From Microcella alkalica (lineage in GTDB: Bacteria > Actinomycetota > Actinomycetes > Actinomycetales > Microbacteriaceae), in contig NZ_JACGWX010000001.1 in assembly GCF_014137945.1 (NCBI RefSeq), forward strand, positions 248,001 through 312,000: DNA of 64,000 nucleotides, in the 5' to 3' direction. The notes under the pieces are model-generated. The model was not told the DNA's origin. It was given only the letters and a program-made list of their open reading frames with translations, and did not search any database. The position numbers and the translations under genes are program-made. The first letter of the stretch is position 1. Each line of letters begins with the position of its first letter. Of the stretch, positions 18,457-28,017 are shown one piece after another.

Positions 18457-20661
18457 ATGACCAGCCACGACCTGCCACGCCCCTTCGGCTCCGTGCTCGT
18501 CGCGAATCGCGGCGAGATCGCGTGCCGCATCATCCGCACGCTGCGCGAGCTGGGCATCCGCTCGATCGCGGTCTGCAGCGACGCCGATGCGGATGCCCGC
18601 CACGTCGCGCTCGCGGATCTCGCCCTGCGCATCGGCCCGGCCTCCGCCGCCGAGAGCTACTTGAGCGTCGAGGCCGTCGTCGACGCCGCCCGCCGCAGCG
18701 GTGCCGAGGCGATCCATCCGGGCTACGGGTTCCTCAGCGAGAACGCCGAGCTCGCCGCCGCGTGCGCCGAGGCCGGCATCGTGTTCGTCGGGCCGAGCCC
18801 GCGCGCGCTCGAGGTCATGGGCGACAAGATCCGCGCGAAGGCGCACGTCGCCGAGCGCGGCGTCCCGACCATCCCCGGTTTCGGGGAGGTGGGGACGACT
18901 GACGCCGACCTCGTCGCGGCGGCCGACCGCGTCGGCTTCCCGCTCATCATCAAGCCGTCGGCGGGCGGCGGCGGCAAGGGCATGACGGTCGTGCACAAGG
19001 CGGATGCCCTGCCCGACGCGCTCGCCGGTGCGCGCCGCGTCGCCCTCAAGGCCTTCGGCGACGACACGCTCCTGCTCGAGCGCTTCATCGCAGCCCCCCG
19101 CCACATCGAGGTGCAGGTGCTCGCCGACACGCACGGCACGACCGTGCACCTGGGCGAGCGCGAGTGCTCGCTGCAGCGCCGCCACCAGAAGATCATCGAA
19201 GAGGCTCCCTCTCCCTTGCTCGACGAGGCGACGCGCGCCGCGATCGGCGAGGCCGCGTGCGAGGTCGCCCGCAGCGTCGACTACGCGGGAGCCGGCACCG
19301 TCGAATTCCTCGTCGCCGATGCCCGCCGCGACGAGTTCTTCTTCATGGAGATGAACACGCGCCTCCAGGTCGAGCACCCCGTGACCGAGCTCGTCACGGG
19401 CGTCGACCTCGTCGAGCAGCAGCTGCGCATCGCCGCGGGGCACCGACTCGACCTTCCGCCGCTGCGACTCGACGGCCATGCGATCGAGGCGCGGCTCTAC
19501 GCGGAGGACCCGGCGAGCGGGTTCCTGCCCTCGACCGGCACCGTGCGGGGGCTCGCCGAGGCGAGCGGGCCCGGCGTGCGCGTCGACTCGGCGCTCGTCG
19601 AGGGGCTCGTCGTCGGCGCCGACTACGACCCCATGCTCGCCAAGGTCATCGCGCACGGTCCTGATCGCGCGACGGCTCTCGCTCGACTGGATGCCGCTCT
19701 CGCGTCGACGCGCGTGCTCGGCCTGCGCACCAACCGCGCCTACCTGCGGCAGGTGCTCGCCGACCCCGACGTGCAGGCAGGTCGCCTCGAGACCTCGCTC
19801 ATCGAGCGCATCGTGCCCGCGTCGGCCTCGTTCGACCCCGCGTCATCGGCGACGGATGCCGCGGCCGCCGCGGCCGCGGCCCTGCTCGAGCACGCGCGTC
19901 GGCTCGAGCGGGCCGCCGTGGGCCCGGCAGCCCGAGCCGCGAGCGCTGCCCGCGCGGCGAGCCCGCTCTGGCGCGCGCCGAGCGGCTTTCGTCTGGGCGA
20001 GCACCGCCCGGCCCGGTATGAGCTCGTCGACGTCGCTGCAGGCCCCGAGGCCGAGCCCGTGATCGTGCTCGTCAGCGGCTCGCCCGAGGATGCGACCGTG
20101 CGTCTCGGCGCGTCCGAGCCCGCTGCGGCCCGGGTCTCCGAGCGCGACGGTCTCGTGACCGTGCACCTCGACGGCACCGCGCAGACCTTCGCCGCGGCCC
20201 GCGACGGCGACGTGCTGTGGTTGCAGCCGACCGCCGCGGATGCCGGCGCCGCGATCGCGTTGCGCGTGCTCGACCGCGCCGCTCGCGCCGCCGCGCACGC
20301 CGACCGCCGCCGTGCCAGCGGCTCGGGCATCGCGCCCGGCGCCGCGAGCCCCGAGCTGCGCGCGACGATGCCCGGCGCGGTCGTCGCGCTCGGCGCCGCC
20401 GACGGCGACCGCGTCGAGGCCGGCCAGCCGATTGTGACCGTCGAGGCGATGAAGATGGAGCACGCCGTGCTCGCTCCGCACGCCGGCGTCCTCCGGCTCG
20501 GCGCCGCCGTCGGCGACCAGGTGCGGCAGGGCCAGGTCGTCGCGCGCATCGAGCCCGACGCCGAGCCCGAGTCCGCAGTCGCGGGCCCGCACGAGACCAC
20601 CGCGGCCGGCGAACCCGACGCGACCGCCGCATCCGCCCCCCACGAAGGAGCCCCCGCATGA
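18457..20661 (+). CDS. accA1: Acyl-CoA carboxylase, biotin carboxylase/BCCP (alpha) subunit
   Basis: 734 residues. The biotin carboxylase domain (about 8-450) has the ATP-grasp loop [11 protein letters not shown] and [14 protein letters not shown]. An Ala-rich middle region follows, and the C-terminal biotinyl domain has the biotinylated Lys in EAMKMEH (about 666). It pairs with the upstream beta subunit. An in-frame GTG at 18448 overlaps the upstream stop (GTGA) and is an equally likely start. The stop overlaps the next ATG. Codon use matches its neighbours. Confidence 0.9.
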   Translation: MTSHDLPRPFGSVLVANRGEIACRIIRTLRELGIRSIAVCSDADADARHVALADLALRIGPASAAESYLSVEAVVDAARRSGAEAIHPGYGFLSENAELAAACAEAGIVFVGPSPRALEVMGDKIRAKAHVAERGVPTIPGFGEVGTTDADLVAAADRVGFPLIIKPSAGGGGKGMTVVHKADALPDALAGARRVALKAFGDDTLLLERFIAAPRHIEVQVLADTHGTTVHLGERECSLQRRHQKIIEEAPSPLLDEATRAAIGEAACEVARSVDYAGAGTVEFLVADARRDEFFFMEMNTRLQVEHPVTELVTGVDLVEQQLRIAAGHRLDLPPLRLDGHAIEARLYAEDPASGFLPSTGTVRGLAEASGPGVRVDSALVEGLVVGADYDPMLAKVIAHGPDRATALARLDAALASTRVLGLRTNRAYLRQVLADPDVQAGRLETSLIERIVPASASFDPASSATDAAAAAAAALLEHARRLERAAVGPAARAASAARAASPLWRAPSGFRLGEHRPARYELVDVAAGPEAEPVIVLVSGSPEDATVRLGASEPAAARVSERDGLVTVHLDGTAQTFAAARDGDVLWLQPTAADAGAAIALRVLDRAARAAAHADRRRASGSGIAPGAASPELRATMPGAVVALGAADGDRVEAGQPIVTVEAMKMEHAVLAPHAGVLRLGAAVGDQVRQGQVVARIEPDAEPESAVAGPHETTAAGEPDATAASAPHEGAPA

Positions 20662-21806
20662 TCGAGTTCACCGAGGAGCAGCTCGAGCTGCAGAGCATGG
20701 TGCGCGAGTTCGCGAACGAGGTCGTCGACCCCGCCGCGTACGAGGCCGACCGCACGAAGACGCTGCCGATGGCGGTCGTGAAGCAGATGGGCGAGATGGG
20801 GCTGTTCGGGCTGCCGTTCCCCGAGGAGTACGGCGGTCAGGGCGGCACCTACGTCGAGCTGTGCCTCGCGATCGAGGAGCTCGCGCGCGTCGATCAGTCG
20901 ATCGCCGTGACCCTCGAGGCCGGGGTCGGGCTCGGGGCGATGCCGATCTTCCGCAGCGGGACGGAGGAGCAGAAGCAGCACTGGCTGCCGCGGCTCACCT
21001 CGGGCGAGGCCCTCGCGGGCTTCGGACTCACCGAGGCCGAGGCCGGCTCCGACGCGGGCGCGACCCGCACGACCGCGCGGCTCGAGGGCGGCGAGTGGGT
21101 CATCGACGGGTCGAAGCAGTTCATCACCAACTCGGGCACGCCCATCACCGAGCTCGTCACGGTCACGGCGGTCACGGGGCGCGATGACAGCAACAAGGCC
21201 GAGCTCAGCGCGATCCTCGTGCCGTCCGGAACGCCGGGCTTCACCGTCGAGCCCGCCTACGACAAGGTGGGCTGGCACGCCTCCGACACCCACCCACTGA
21301 CCTTCCAGGGCGCGCGCGTGCCCGAGGAGAACCTGCTCGGGGAGCGCGGGCGCGGGTTCGCCAACTTCATCCAGACGCTCGACGAGGGCCGCGTCGCGTT
21401 CGCCGCCCTCGGCACGGGAGCCGCGCAGGGCTGCCTCGACGAGGCGATCGCCTACGCGAAGAGCCGCAAGGTCTTCGGCCGCCCGATCGGCGCGAACCAG
21501 CACATCGCCTTCACGCTCGCGCGCATGGAGGCGCGCGTGCACCAGGCGCGGCTCGCGACCTACGACGCGGCGTTCCGGCTCGTGTCGGGCCAGCCTTTCA
21601 AGAAGCAGGCGAGCATCGCCAAGATGGTGGCGAGCGAGGCGGCGATGGACAACGCCCGCGACGCGACCCAGATCTTCGGAGGCTACGGATTCATGAACGA
21701 GTACCGCGTCGCCCGGCACTACCGCGACTCGAAGGTGATCGAGATCGGCGAGGGAACGACCGAGGTGCAGCTGATGATCATCGCGCGCGAGCTGGGGTTC
21801 TCGTGA
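20658..21806 (+). CDS. Acyl-CoA dehydrogenase of branched-chain acyl-CoA degradation
   Basis: 382 residues, coupled by ATGA to the carboxylase. ACAD motifs include [23 protein letters not shown], and [23 protein letters not shown]. The C-terminal IGEGTTEVQ keeps a Glu where isovaleryl-CoA dehydrogenases have Ala (IGAGT). By that criterion it resembles short/branched-chain dehydrogenases that use the usual base. It probably oxidises isovaleryl-, isobutyryl- or 2-methylbutyryl-CoA with FAD and feeds ETF. Confidence 0.87.
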   Translation: MIEFTEEQLELQSMVREFANEVVDPAAYEADRTKTLPMAVVKQMGEMGLFGLPFPEEYGGQGGTYVELCLAIEELARVDQSIAVTLEAGVGLGAMPIFRSGTEEQKQHWLPRLTSGEALAGFGLTEAEAGSDAGATRTTARLEGGEWVIDGSKQFITNSGTPITELVTVTAVTGRDDSNKAELSAILVPSGTPGFTVEPAYDKVGWHASDTHPLTFQGARVPEENLLGERGRGFANFIQTLDEGRVAFAALGTGAAQGCLDEAIAYAKSRKVFGRPIGANQHIAFTLARMEARVHQARLATYDAAFRLVSGQPFKKQASIAKMVASEAAMDNARDATQIFGGYGFMNEYRVARHYRDSKVIEIGEGTTEVQLMIIARELGFS

Positions 21807-22312
21807 GCACCGATGCGCCCGCCGCGGGCGAGGGCGAGGGCCGCCGCATCGTGCAGCGCGGCCTCTGGTTCGAGGAGTTCGACGTCGGCACGACGTACGT
21901 CCACGCCCCGGGCCGCACGCTCACCGAGGCCGACAACGTGCTCTTCACGACCCTGACGATGAACACGCAGTCACTGCACCTCGACGCGGCGTGGTCGGCC
22001 GCGCAGCCGTTCGGCGAGCGCCTGGTGAACTCGATGCTCACGCTCTCGACCCTCGTCGGGGCATCCGTCGCCCAGCTCACGCAGGGCACGATCGTCGCGA
22101 ACCTCGGATTCACCGAGGCCTCCTTCCCGCACCCGATGCGCCACGGCGACACCCTCTACAGCGAGACGCTCGTCGAGGCGAAGCGTCTCTCAGGCTCGCG
22201 GCCGGGGCAGGGGATCGTGACGCTGCGCCACACGGGCCGCAATCACGACGGCGTCGTCGTCGCGACCGCGACGCGCTCGACGCTCGTCTGGTGCGAAGGC
22301 GCGGCGCCGTGA
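21803..22312 (+). CDS. MaoC-like (R)-specific enoyl-CoA hydratase
   Basis: 169 residues, GTG start overlapping the dehydrogenase stop. A MaoC hotdog fold: FEEFDVGTTYVHAPGRTLTEADNVLFTTLTMNTQSLHLDAAWS carries the hydratase Asp/His positions. It corresponds in gene order to Rv2499c of M. tuberculosis, which is reported to act with Rv2498c in itaconate and leucine breakdown. The expected role is hydration of 3-methylglutaconyl-CoA or itaconyl-CoA. The role is inferred from synteny. Confidence 0.85.
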   Translation: MSTDAPAAGEGEGRRIVQRGLWFEEFDVGTTYVHAPGRTLTEADNVLFTTLTMNTQSLHLDAAWSAAQPFGERLVNSMLTLSTLVGASVAQLTQGTIVANLGFTEASFPHPMRHGDTLYSETLVEAKRLSGSRPGQGIVTLRHTGRNHDGVVVATATRSTLVWCEGAAP

Positions 22313-23148
22313 ACATGCCCGGTGCCGCGGGCTTCGCGCTCGGCCCGGCGATCCTGTTCGTCCCGGCGGACCGCCCCGAGCGCTTCGCAAAGGCCGCCGA
22401 GCGCGCCGACGCGGTCATCATCGATCTCGAGGATGCCGTGGCGCCGGCCGGCAAGCAGCGCGCGCGCGAGGCGCTGCGGGCCTCCGATCTGGACCCGACC
22501 CGCACGATCGTGCGCGTGAACGCGCGCGGCACGGCCGACCACGCGCTCGACGTAGCCGCCGTGGCGGACACCGAGTACCGCATCCTCATGCTGCCGAAGG
22601 CGGAGCGGTCGGCGGATGCCGCCGCGCTCGCCGCGGAGACGGGGTGCGCGATCGTCGCGCTCGTCGAGACCGCCGCGGGGGTGCTCGCGGCCGAGGAGCT
22701 CGCCGCGGAGCCCTCGGTCGTCGCGCTCATGTGGGGCGCGGAGGACCTCGTCGCCTCGCTCGGCGGATCTTCGAGCCGCGGCCCCGACAGCCGCTATCGC
22801 GACGTCGCGCGCCACGCCCGAGCGCGCGTCCTGCTCGTAGCGGGCGGGCACGGGAAGGCAGCGATCGACGCCGTGCACCTCGACATCGCCGACCTCGCTG
22901 GCCTCGAGGAGGAGGCCCGCGACGCGGTGGCCCAGGGATTCGCGGCGACCGCGTGCATCCACCCCGGGCAAGTCGAGACGATCAGGGCCGCATACAGGCC
23001 CAGCGCCGACGAGATCGCCTGGGCGCATCGAGTGCTCGAGGCGGCGTCGGCCGCGGGTGCCTATGGCGTCTTCGCGCACGAGGGCCGGATGGTCGACGAG
23101 CCGGTGCTGCGTCACGCGCGTCGGGTGGTGCAGCGCGCGGGGGAGTAG
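22309..23148 (+). CDS. CitE-like CoA-ester lyase (HpcH/HpaI family)
   Basis: 279 residues, GTG overlapping the MaoC stop (an ATG follows two codons later). TIM-barrel lyase motifs: LFVPADRPERFAKAAERADAVIIDLEDAVAP, RVNARGT, VETAAGVLAAEELA and WGAEDLVASLGG. By synteny with Rv2498c it should cleave (R)-3-hydroxy-3-methylglutaryl-CoA and/or (S)-citramalyl-CoA to acetyl-CoA plus acetoacetate or pyruvate. It is the last gene of the operon and ends 2 nt before the convergent haemoglobin gene. Confidence 0.87.
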   Translation: MNMPGAAGFALGPAILFVPADRPERFAKAAERADAVIIDLEDAVAPAGKQRAREALRASDLDPTRTIVRVNARGTADHALDVAAVADTEYRILMLPKAERSADAAALAAETGCAIVALVETAAGVLAAEELAAEPSVVALMWGAEDLVASLGGSSSRGPDSRYRDVARHARARVLLVAGGHGKAAIDAVHLDIADLAGLEEEARDAVAQGFAATACIHPGQVETIRAAYRPSADEIAWAHRVLEAASAAGAYGVFAHEGRMVDEPVLRHARRVVQRAGE

Positions 23149-23150
23149 CC

Positions 23151-23564
23151 CTACTCCTCGAACGTGTTCACCATCGCGTGCGCCGCGCGCAGCATGTGAT
23201 CCCAGATCGCTTCCTCGTGCAGGGGCGGCAGCGCCAGTGAGTCGAGCGCCGCGCGCATGTGCGTGAGCCAGCGGTCGCGCGCATCCGGGCTGACCTTGAA
23301 GGGCATGTGCCGCATGCGCAGTCGCGGGTGCCCGCGCTGCTCGCTGTAGGTCGTCGGGCCGCCCCAGTACTGCTCGAGGAAGGCGGTCAGCCGCCAGACG
23401 GCGCCCTCCATGTCGTCGTCGGGGTACATCGGGCGCAGCACGGGGTCCGACTCGATGCCCTCGTAGAACTTCCGCACGAGGCGCTCGAAGGTCGCGTGCC
23501 CGCCGACCTGCGCGAACATCGGGTCGGTCGGTCCGCCCGTGGGGCCGAGCGTGAGGTCGGCCAT
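23151..23564 (-). CDS. glbO: Group II truncated haemoglobin (trHbO)
   Basis: 137 residues. The proximal histidine is in RHPRLRMRHMPF-like context (RLRMRHMPFKV), the B10 Tyr is in KFYEGIE, and a Trp/Tyr-rich distal pocket segment reads EQYWGGPTTYSE. Members bind O2 and take part in respiration or NO/peroxide handling in actinobacteria. The ATG overlaps the mscS stop by 1 nt (TGATG), so the two are coupled. Confidence 0.92.
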   Translation of the reverse strand: MADLTLGPTGGPTDPMFAQVGGHATFERLVRKFYEGIESDPVLRPMYPDDDMEGAVWRLTAFLEQYWGGPTTYSEQRGHPRLRMRHMPFKVSPDARDRWLTHMRAALDSLALPPLHEEAIWDHMLRAAHAMVNTFEE

Positions 23565-24571
23565 CAGTCGCGACCCGTCGCGGCGTCGTCGTCGGCCGCG
23601 CGCGCGACCGGCTTTGCCGACGTCGCCGGCTTCCGCCCCGCGCCGGCCTTCGCGTCGAGCCCGTCGAGCACGAGGCGGTTGAGCGCCGGAAGGGCGACGC
23701 CGAGCTCGTCGAGGGCGTCCTTCATGCGTCGGCGGAGCTCGCGCGCGATGTCGAACTGGTCGCCCGAGCGCACCTTCACCACCAGCCGGATGACGAGCGC
23801 CTCGGCCGAGATCGACTCGATGCCCCACACCTCCGGCTTCTCGAGGATCTTCCGCTTCCAGGTCGGGTCGTCGGCCATCGCCTGCGCCGTGTCGAGCATC
23901 GTCCTCTCGACGGAGTCGATGTCGGCCGTGTACGGAGCGGGGATGTCCAGGATGACCCGCGCCCAGCCCTGCGACTTGTTGCCGACGTTCGTGATCTCGC
24001 CGTTGCGCACGTACCAGAGGGTGCCGTTGACGTCGCGAACCTGTGACACGCGCACGCCCACCGTCTCCACGACGCCCGAGACTGCTCCCTGGGTCGTGAC
24101 GAGATCGACGATGTCCCCGACGCCGAGCTGGTCCTCGAAGACCATGAACAGGCCGTTGAGCATGTCCTTGACGACGTTCTGCGCGCCGAAGCCGAGGGCG
24201 GCGCCGAGGATGCCCGCCGAGGCGATGAGCGCGGTGACCGAGAACTGCAGCTCGCTCAGCACGAGCACGATCGTGACCGACACGATCGCCCAGGTCACGA
24301 GGTTGTTGAGCACCGAGCCGATCGTGCGGGTGCGCTGCACGACGCGCACCGCCATGAGCGGCGAGGCGCTCAGCTCGACCGTGTGCTCGACGGCCTGCGC
24401 CCTCTTCACGCCGTTGACGACGCGATCGACGACGCGCCGGATCGACACCCGCAGCAGCGCCCGCAGCACGATCGCGCCGACGACGACGCCGAGGATGCGC
24501 AGCGGAACGCGCCACGCCAGGTACCAGGCGTAGACGCCGTCGCCGAGGGCCGACCAGTCGAAGGTGTCCAT
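23564..24571 (-). CDS. mscS: MscS-family mechanosensitive channel
   Basis: 335 residues from the ATG of MDTFDWSALG. Three or more membrane helices at about 20-160, then the pore-lining TM3 and beta domain: ASAGILGAALGFGAQNVVKDMLNGLFMVFEDQLGVGDIVDL. A cytoplasmic vestibule domain follows, and an Ala/Lys/Asp-rich tail (about 310-335). It releases osmolytes on hypo-osmotic shock. The start lies 7 nt after TAAGCT, so it may be leaderless, although AAGG is also present. A strong hairpin at 24608-24641 separates it from pepN. Confidence 0.92.
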   Translation of the reverse strand: MDTFDWSALGDGVYAWYLAWRVPLRILGVVVGAIVLRALLRVSIRRVVDRVVNGVKRAQAVEHTVELSASPLMAVRVVQRTRTIGSVLNNLVTWAIVSVTIVLVLSELQFSVTALIASAGILGAALGFGAQNVVKDMLNGLFMVFEDQLGVGDIVDLVTTQGAVSGVVETVGVRVSQVRDVNGTLWYVRNGEITNVGNKSQGWARVILDIPAPYTADIDSVERTMLDTAQAMADDPTWKRKILEKPEVWGIESISAEALVIRLVVKVRSGDQFDIARELRRRMKDALDELGVALPALNRLVLDGLDAKAGAGRKPATSAKPVARAADDDAATGRD

Positions 24572-24578
24572 CGCCTTC

Positions 24579-24584
24579 AGCTTA
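24579..24584 (-). promoter_or_regulatory. -10 box TAAGCT upstream of mscS
   Basis: TAAGCT with a 7-nt spacer (GAAGGCG) to the ATG at 24571. It lies just downstream of the pepN terminator hairpin, as expected for an independent promoter. Confidence 0.45.
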
Positions 24585-24607
24585 GTGACGGGCGCGCCGG
24601 AGAACGG

Positions 24608-24641
24608 CCCGAGGGCCCCGTCGTTCGACGAGGCCCTCGGG
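24608..24641 (-). terminator. Terminator hairpin after pepN
   Basis: Arms CCCGAGGGCC and GGCCCTCGGG (10 bp, perfect) around a 14-nt loop that can itself pair (CGTCG-TT-CGACG). It lies about 45 nt after the pepN stop. No T-run follows. Confidence 0.7.
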
Positions 24642-24686
24642 GTGCTCCGGCCGAGCATCCGCCGCAGGATGCCCGGGGCGATTCGT

Positions 24687-27230
24687 CTACGCGCGGTCGC
24701 GATCCTGAGCGGCGAGCGCCCGCTCGACGCCCGCGAGGTTCTCCGAGACCATCCGACGCAGCGCGGCCGGCTGGTCGGGGTTCGCGTCGAGCCAGGCGCG
24801 CGTCGCGTCGACGAGCCGCAGCGACGCGAGGGGCGCCGGGTAGAGGCCGAGGATGAGGTACTCGGCGATCTTGTAGCTGCGGCTCTCCCACACCTCGACG
24901 AGCGCGTCGAAGTAGCGGCCGACGAGACCCTCGAGCCCAGCGGGGTCGTTGACGTGCTGGAAGCCCATCGTCGTCATCCGCACGATCGCGTTCGGCACCG
25001 AGTCGTCGGTGAGCAGGTGCTCCATGACGGCGGCCTTTCTCGCCGCGTCCGGGAAGGCCGCGTTGGCGCGCGACGCCGCCTGCTGCCCGTTCGATGTGTT
25101 GTCCTTCGCGAGGGCCGCGTCGATGTCGCCCGGCGTGATCGCGCCGACGAGGGCGAGGCCCTCCAGGAGCTCCCACTCGAGGTCGGTGTCGACGCCGAGC
25201 CCATCGAGCGCGATCGAGCCATCGCGGAGGCCTGCGAGGATCTCGCCGTGGGCGGGCGTCGCGACCATGTTCGCGAAGAACTTCACGAACTGGAACTGCG
25301 CGTCGCTGCCGGCCTCCGCGCTCTGCGCGAGTGCCCACAGCGCGTCGGCGACCTCGGCGATCGTCGCGTCGCGCCGCGAGGGGTCGACGTAGAGGCGGGC
25401 GACGGTCGTGAGCTGCGTGAGCGTCGTGCGGATCGTCGTCGACTCGGTCTCGGTCGCGATGTTGTTGAGCACGAGCCGCACGTAGTCGCGCGGTGCCGCT
25501 TCGGCGTCGCGCGTGGCGTCCCACACGGCGCCCCACACGATCGCGCGGGCCAGCGGGCTCTCGATCGCCGCGAGGTGCTCGATCGCGACGGCGAGCGAGG
25601 CCTCGTCGAGGCGGATCTTGGCGTACGCGAGGTCGTCGTCGTTCAGCAGGATGAGCGCGGGGCGGCTCCGGCCCACGAGCTCGGGCACGTCGGTGCGCTC
25701 GCCGTCGACGTCGAGCTCGAGGCGGTGGGTGCGCGTGAGCGCGCCATCCACGAGGTCGTAGAAGCCGATCGCCATGCGGTGCGGGCGGATCGTCGGGTAG
25801 TCGGGCGCCGCGCTCTGCAGCACCGCGAACGCGGTGATCGTGCCCGACTCGTCGACCGAGAGCTCGGGGCGCAGCGTGTTGACGCCCGCCGTCTCGAGCC
25901 ACTTCTCGCTCCACGAGGTGAGCTCGCGTCCGCTTGCGGCCTCGAGCTCGACGAGCAGGTCGCGCAGCTCGGTGTTGCCCCACGCGTGCTTGCGGAAGTA
26001 GGCGGAGACCCCCGCGAAGAACGCCTCCTGGCCGACCCACGCGACGAGCTGCTTGAGCACGCTGCCGCCCTTGGCGTACGTGATGCCGTCGAAGTTGACC
26101 TGCACGTCCTCCAGGTCGTTGATCGTCGCGACGACGGGGTGGGTCGACGGCAGCTGGTCCTGGCGGTACGCCCAGCTCTTCTCCATCGCCTGGAAGGTCG
26201 TCCACGCCTCGTGCCACTCGGTGGCCTCGGCGGTGGCGATCGTCGACGCCCACTCGGCGAACGACTCGTTGAGCCACAGGTCGTTCCACCACTTCATGGT
26301 CACGAGGTCGCCGAACCACATGTGGGCGAGCTCGTGCAGGATCGTGACGACGCGGCGCTCCTTGATCGCGTCGGTGACTTTCGAGCGGAAGACGTAGGTC
26401 TCGGTGAACGTCACCGCTCCCGCGTTCTCCATGGCGCCGGCGTTGAACTCGGGCACGAAGAGCTGGTCGTACTTCTCGAACGGGTACGCGACGCCGAACC
26501 TCGACTCGAAGTACTCGAAGCCCTTGCGGGTGATGTCGAAGATGTAGTCGGCGTCGAGGTACTCGAACAGCGAGGCGCGCGCGAAGATCCCGAGCGGGAT
26601 CGTGCGGCCGTCGGAGCTCGTCAACTCGCTCGTGACGCTCTGGTACGGGCCCGCGATGATCGCCGTGATGTAGCTCGAGATGCGCTTGGTCGTCGCGAAG
26701 ACGGACGTGGCGCTGTCGCCCGACTCCTCGCGCGACTCGGCCGGCGCGTTCGAGACGACGACCCACGACTGGGGCGCGGTCACCGTGAAGCGGAACGTCG
26801 CCTTGAGGTCGGGCTGCTCGAAGACCGCGAAGACGCGGCGGCTGTCGGGCACCTCGAACTGCGAGTACAGGTAGACCTCGCCGTCGACCGGGTCGACGAA
26901 GCGGTGCAGGCCCTCACCGGTGTTGGTGTACTGGTGGTCGGCGACGACCGTGAGCTCGTTGCGCTCGGCGAGGCTCTCGAGGCGGATGCGCGTGCCGTCG
27001 GCGATGGCGGCCGCGTCGAGCTCGACGCCGTTGAGCGTGACGCTGTGCACCGTGCGGGTGATCGCGTCGATGAACGTGCTCGCGCCGGGGATCGCGGTGA
27101 AGACGACGGTCGACGTCGACCGGAACACCTCGGCTCCCGTGGTCAGGTCGAGCGCGATGTCGTAGCTCTCGGTCTGGACGAGCGACGCGCGCTCCTGGGC
27201 TTCGGCGCGGGTCAGATTCTCTCCGGGCAC
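24687..27230 (-). CDS. pepN: Aminopeptidase N (M1 family)
   Basis: 847 residues, the usual actinobacterial length. The exopeptidase motif GAMEN (about 263), the zinc motif HELAHMWFGD with the downstream Glu in WLNESFAEW (about 297-325) and a C-terminal ERAP1-like helical domain are all present. No signal peptide is visible, so it is cytoplasmic. It removes N-terminal residues from peptides. The GTG start (VPGENLTRAEA) has GGAGG about 8 nt upstream. Confidence 0.95.
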   Translation of the reverse strand: MPGENLTRAEAQERASLVQTESYDIALDLTTGAEVFRSTSTVVFTAIPGASTFIDAITRTVHSVTLNGVELDAAAIADGTRIRLESLAERNELTVVADHQYTNTGEGLHRFVDPVDGEVYLYSQFEVPDSRRVFAVFEQPDLKATFRFTVTAPQSWVVVSNAPAESREESGDSATSVFATTKRISSYITAIIAGPYQSVTSELTSSDGRTIPLGIFARASLFEYLDADYIFDITRKGFEYFESRFGVAYPFEKYDQLFVPEFNAGAMENAGAVTFTETYVFRSKVTDAIKERRVVTILHELAHMWFGDLVTMKWWNDLWLNESFAEWASTIATAEATEWHEAWTTFQAMEKSWAYRQDQLPSTHPVVATINDLEDVQVNFDGITYAKGGSVLKQLVAWVGQEAFFAGVSAYFRKHAWGNTELRDLLVELEAASGRELTSWSEKWLETAGVNTLRPELSVDESGTITAFAVLQSAAPDYPTIRPHRMAIGFYDLVDGALTRTHRLELDVDGERTDVPELVGRSRPALILLNDDDLAYAKIRLDEASLAVAIEHLAAIESPLARAIVWGAVWDATRDAEAAPRDYVRLVLNNIATETESTTIRTTLTQLTTVARLYVDPSRRDATIAEVADALWALAQSAEAGSDAQFQFVKFFANMVATPAHGEILAGLRDGSIALDGLGVDTDLEWELLEGLALVGAITPGDIDAALAKDNTSNGQQAASRANAAFPDAARKAAVMEHLLTDDSVPNAIVRMTTMGFQHVNDPAGLEGLVGRYFDALVEVWESRSYKIAEYLILGLYPAPLASLRLVDATRAWLDANPDQPAALRRMVSENLAGVERALAAQDRDRA

Positions 27231-27334
27231 AGCGGGGCCTCCTTCGGCACACAGGGGAAATGCTCGGCTCGTGGCGGAGCGCCTCCACCTTATTCGGCGA
27301 GACAGGGCAGAGGGGGGGAACGCGGCCCGTGCGC

Positions 27335-27724
27335 TCAGGCGGGGGAGCCGGTCGCGAGGCCCAGGGCCTGCGCCGCGTCGAGCAGACGGGTGTCGTAGGC
27401 GACCAGAACATCGGCCTCGGTGCGAAGTGCCGTGGCCAGATGCAGGGCGTCGAGGCTGCGAAGGTTCGGGCCGGGAAGCACACCTGCCTCATGGAAGATC
27501 GACCGCGTCGGTTCGACCAGATCGATGCGTGCGAGGAGCTCGGAGACCGACGACTGCGCAAGATCCACGCGAGCAGCGAGTCGACGCAGCTCGGTCTCGA
27601 GCAGGGCGCTCGACACGATCTCGCGACCGGGGTCGGCGCGATCGAGATACGCAGTCAATGCATCCGATTCGCTCTCGTCGACCAGCACCTTGGCGGCGGC
27701 CGACGTGTCGAGGTAGATCCTCAT
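27335..27724 (-). CDS. vapC: VapC-type PIN-domain toxin
   Basis: 129 residues. The PIN nuclease acidic residues are present: Asp6 in YLDTSAAAK, Glu in LLETELRR (about 43), Asp in SLDALHLATA (about 93) and Asp in VAYDTRLLDAA (about 110). Such toxins cleave RNA, often tRNA. The start overlaps the antitoxin stop by 4 nt, the usual antitoxin-first layout. Confidence 0.9.
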   Translation of the reverse strand: MRIYLDTSAAAKVLVDESESDALTAYLDRADPGREIVSSALLETELRRLAARVDLAQSSVSELLARIDLVEPTRSIFHEAGVLPGPNLRSLDALHLATALRTEADVLVAYDTRLLDAAQALGLATGSPA

Positions 27725-27969
27725 CGCTCGTCGCGGAGAGCCTCGAGTGCAGATGCCGTGCTCTCGCTCGTGCGTGAGCGCGAGATCTCGGCGAAGGGGC
27801 GTGCGCTGGTCGCGCGGCGGATGCGCAGAGATCCGTCGGGCGCCGGGGGGCTCAGTAGCGCGACCACTTTGCCGTGGTTCGTGATCTCGTAGGTGCCCCC
27901 TGCGGAGACATTGCGGAGGATCTCTGAACTGCGATTGCGCAGATCGCGGTGTGCAAGTCGTTCAGCCAT
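27721..27969 (-). CDS. vapB: Antitoxin, Phd/YefM-like VapB
   Basis: 82 residues. The N-terminal DNA-binding half (RDLRNRSSEILRNVSAGGTYEITNHGKVVALLSPP) is Phd/YefM-like, and the charged C-terminal half should wrap the toxin. The ATG has GAGGGAGG 6 nt upstream. The promoter holds tandem TGCTACA repeats that are probable autoregulatory sites. Confidence 0.88.
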   Translation of the reverse strand: MAERLAHRDLRNRSSEILRNVSAGGTYEITNHGKVVALLSPPAPDGSLRIRRATSARPFAEISRSRTSESTASALEALRDER

Positions 27970-27983
27970 GTCGCCTCCCTCAG

Positions 27984-27999
27984 TGTAGCAACTGTAGCA
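27984..27999 (-). promoter_or_regulatory. Tandem TGCTACA repeats at the vapBC promoter
   Basis: Two copies of TGCTACA with a 9-bp period (27999-27993 and 27990-27984). The second is part of TGCTACACT, an extended -10-like box. Antitoxin binding here would block transcription. Confidence 0.5.
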
Positions 28000-28017
28000 T
28001 TTTGGTGGATCCGAGCT

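Noticed and set aside
23149-23151. Possible fusion of the CoA lyase and the haemoglobin
   Set aside because: They are on opposite strands and merely convergent with a 2-nt gap.
24564-27398. Long plus-strand frame antisense to pepN
   Set aside because: Arg/Glu/Val/Asp-rich shadow of the pepN codons with no domain.
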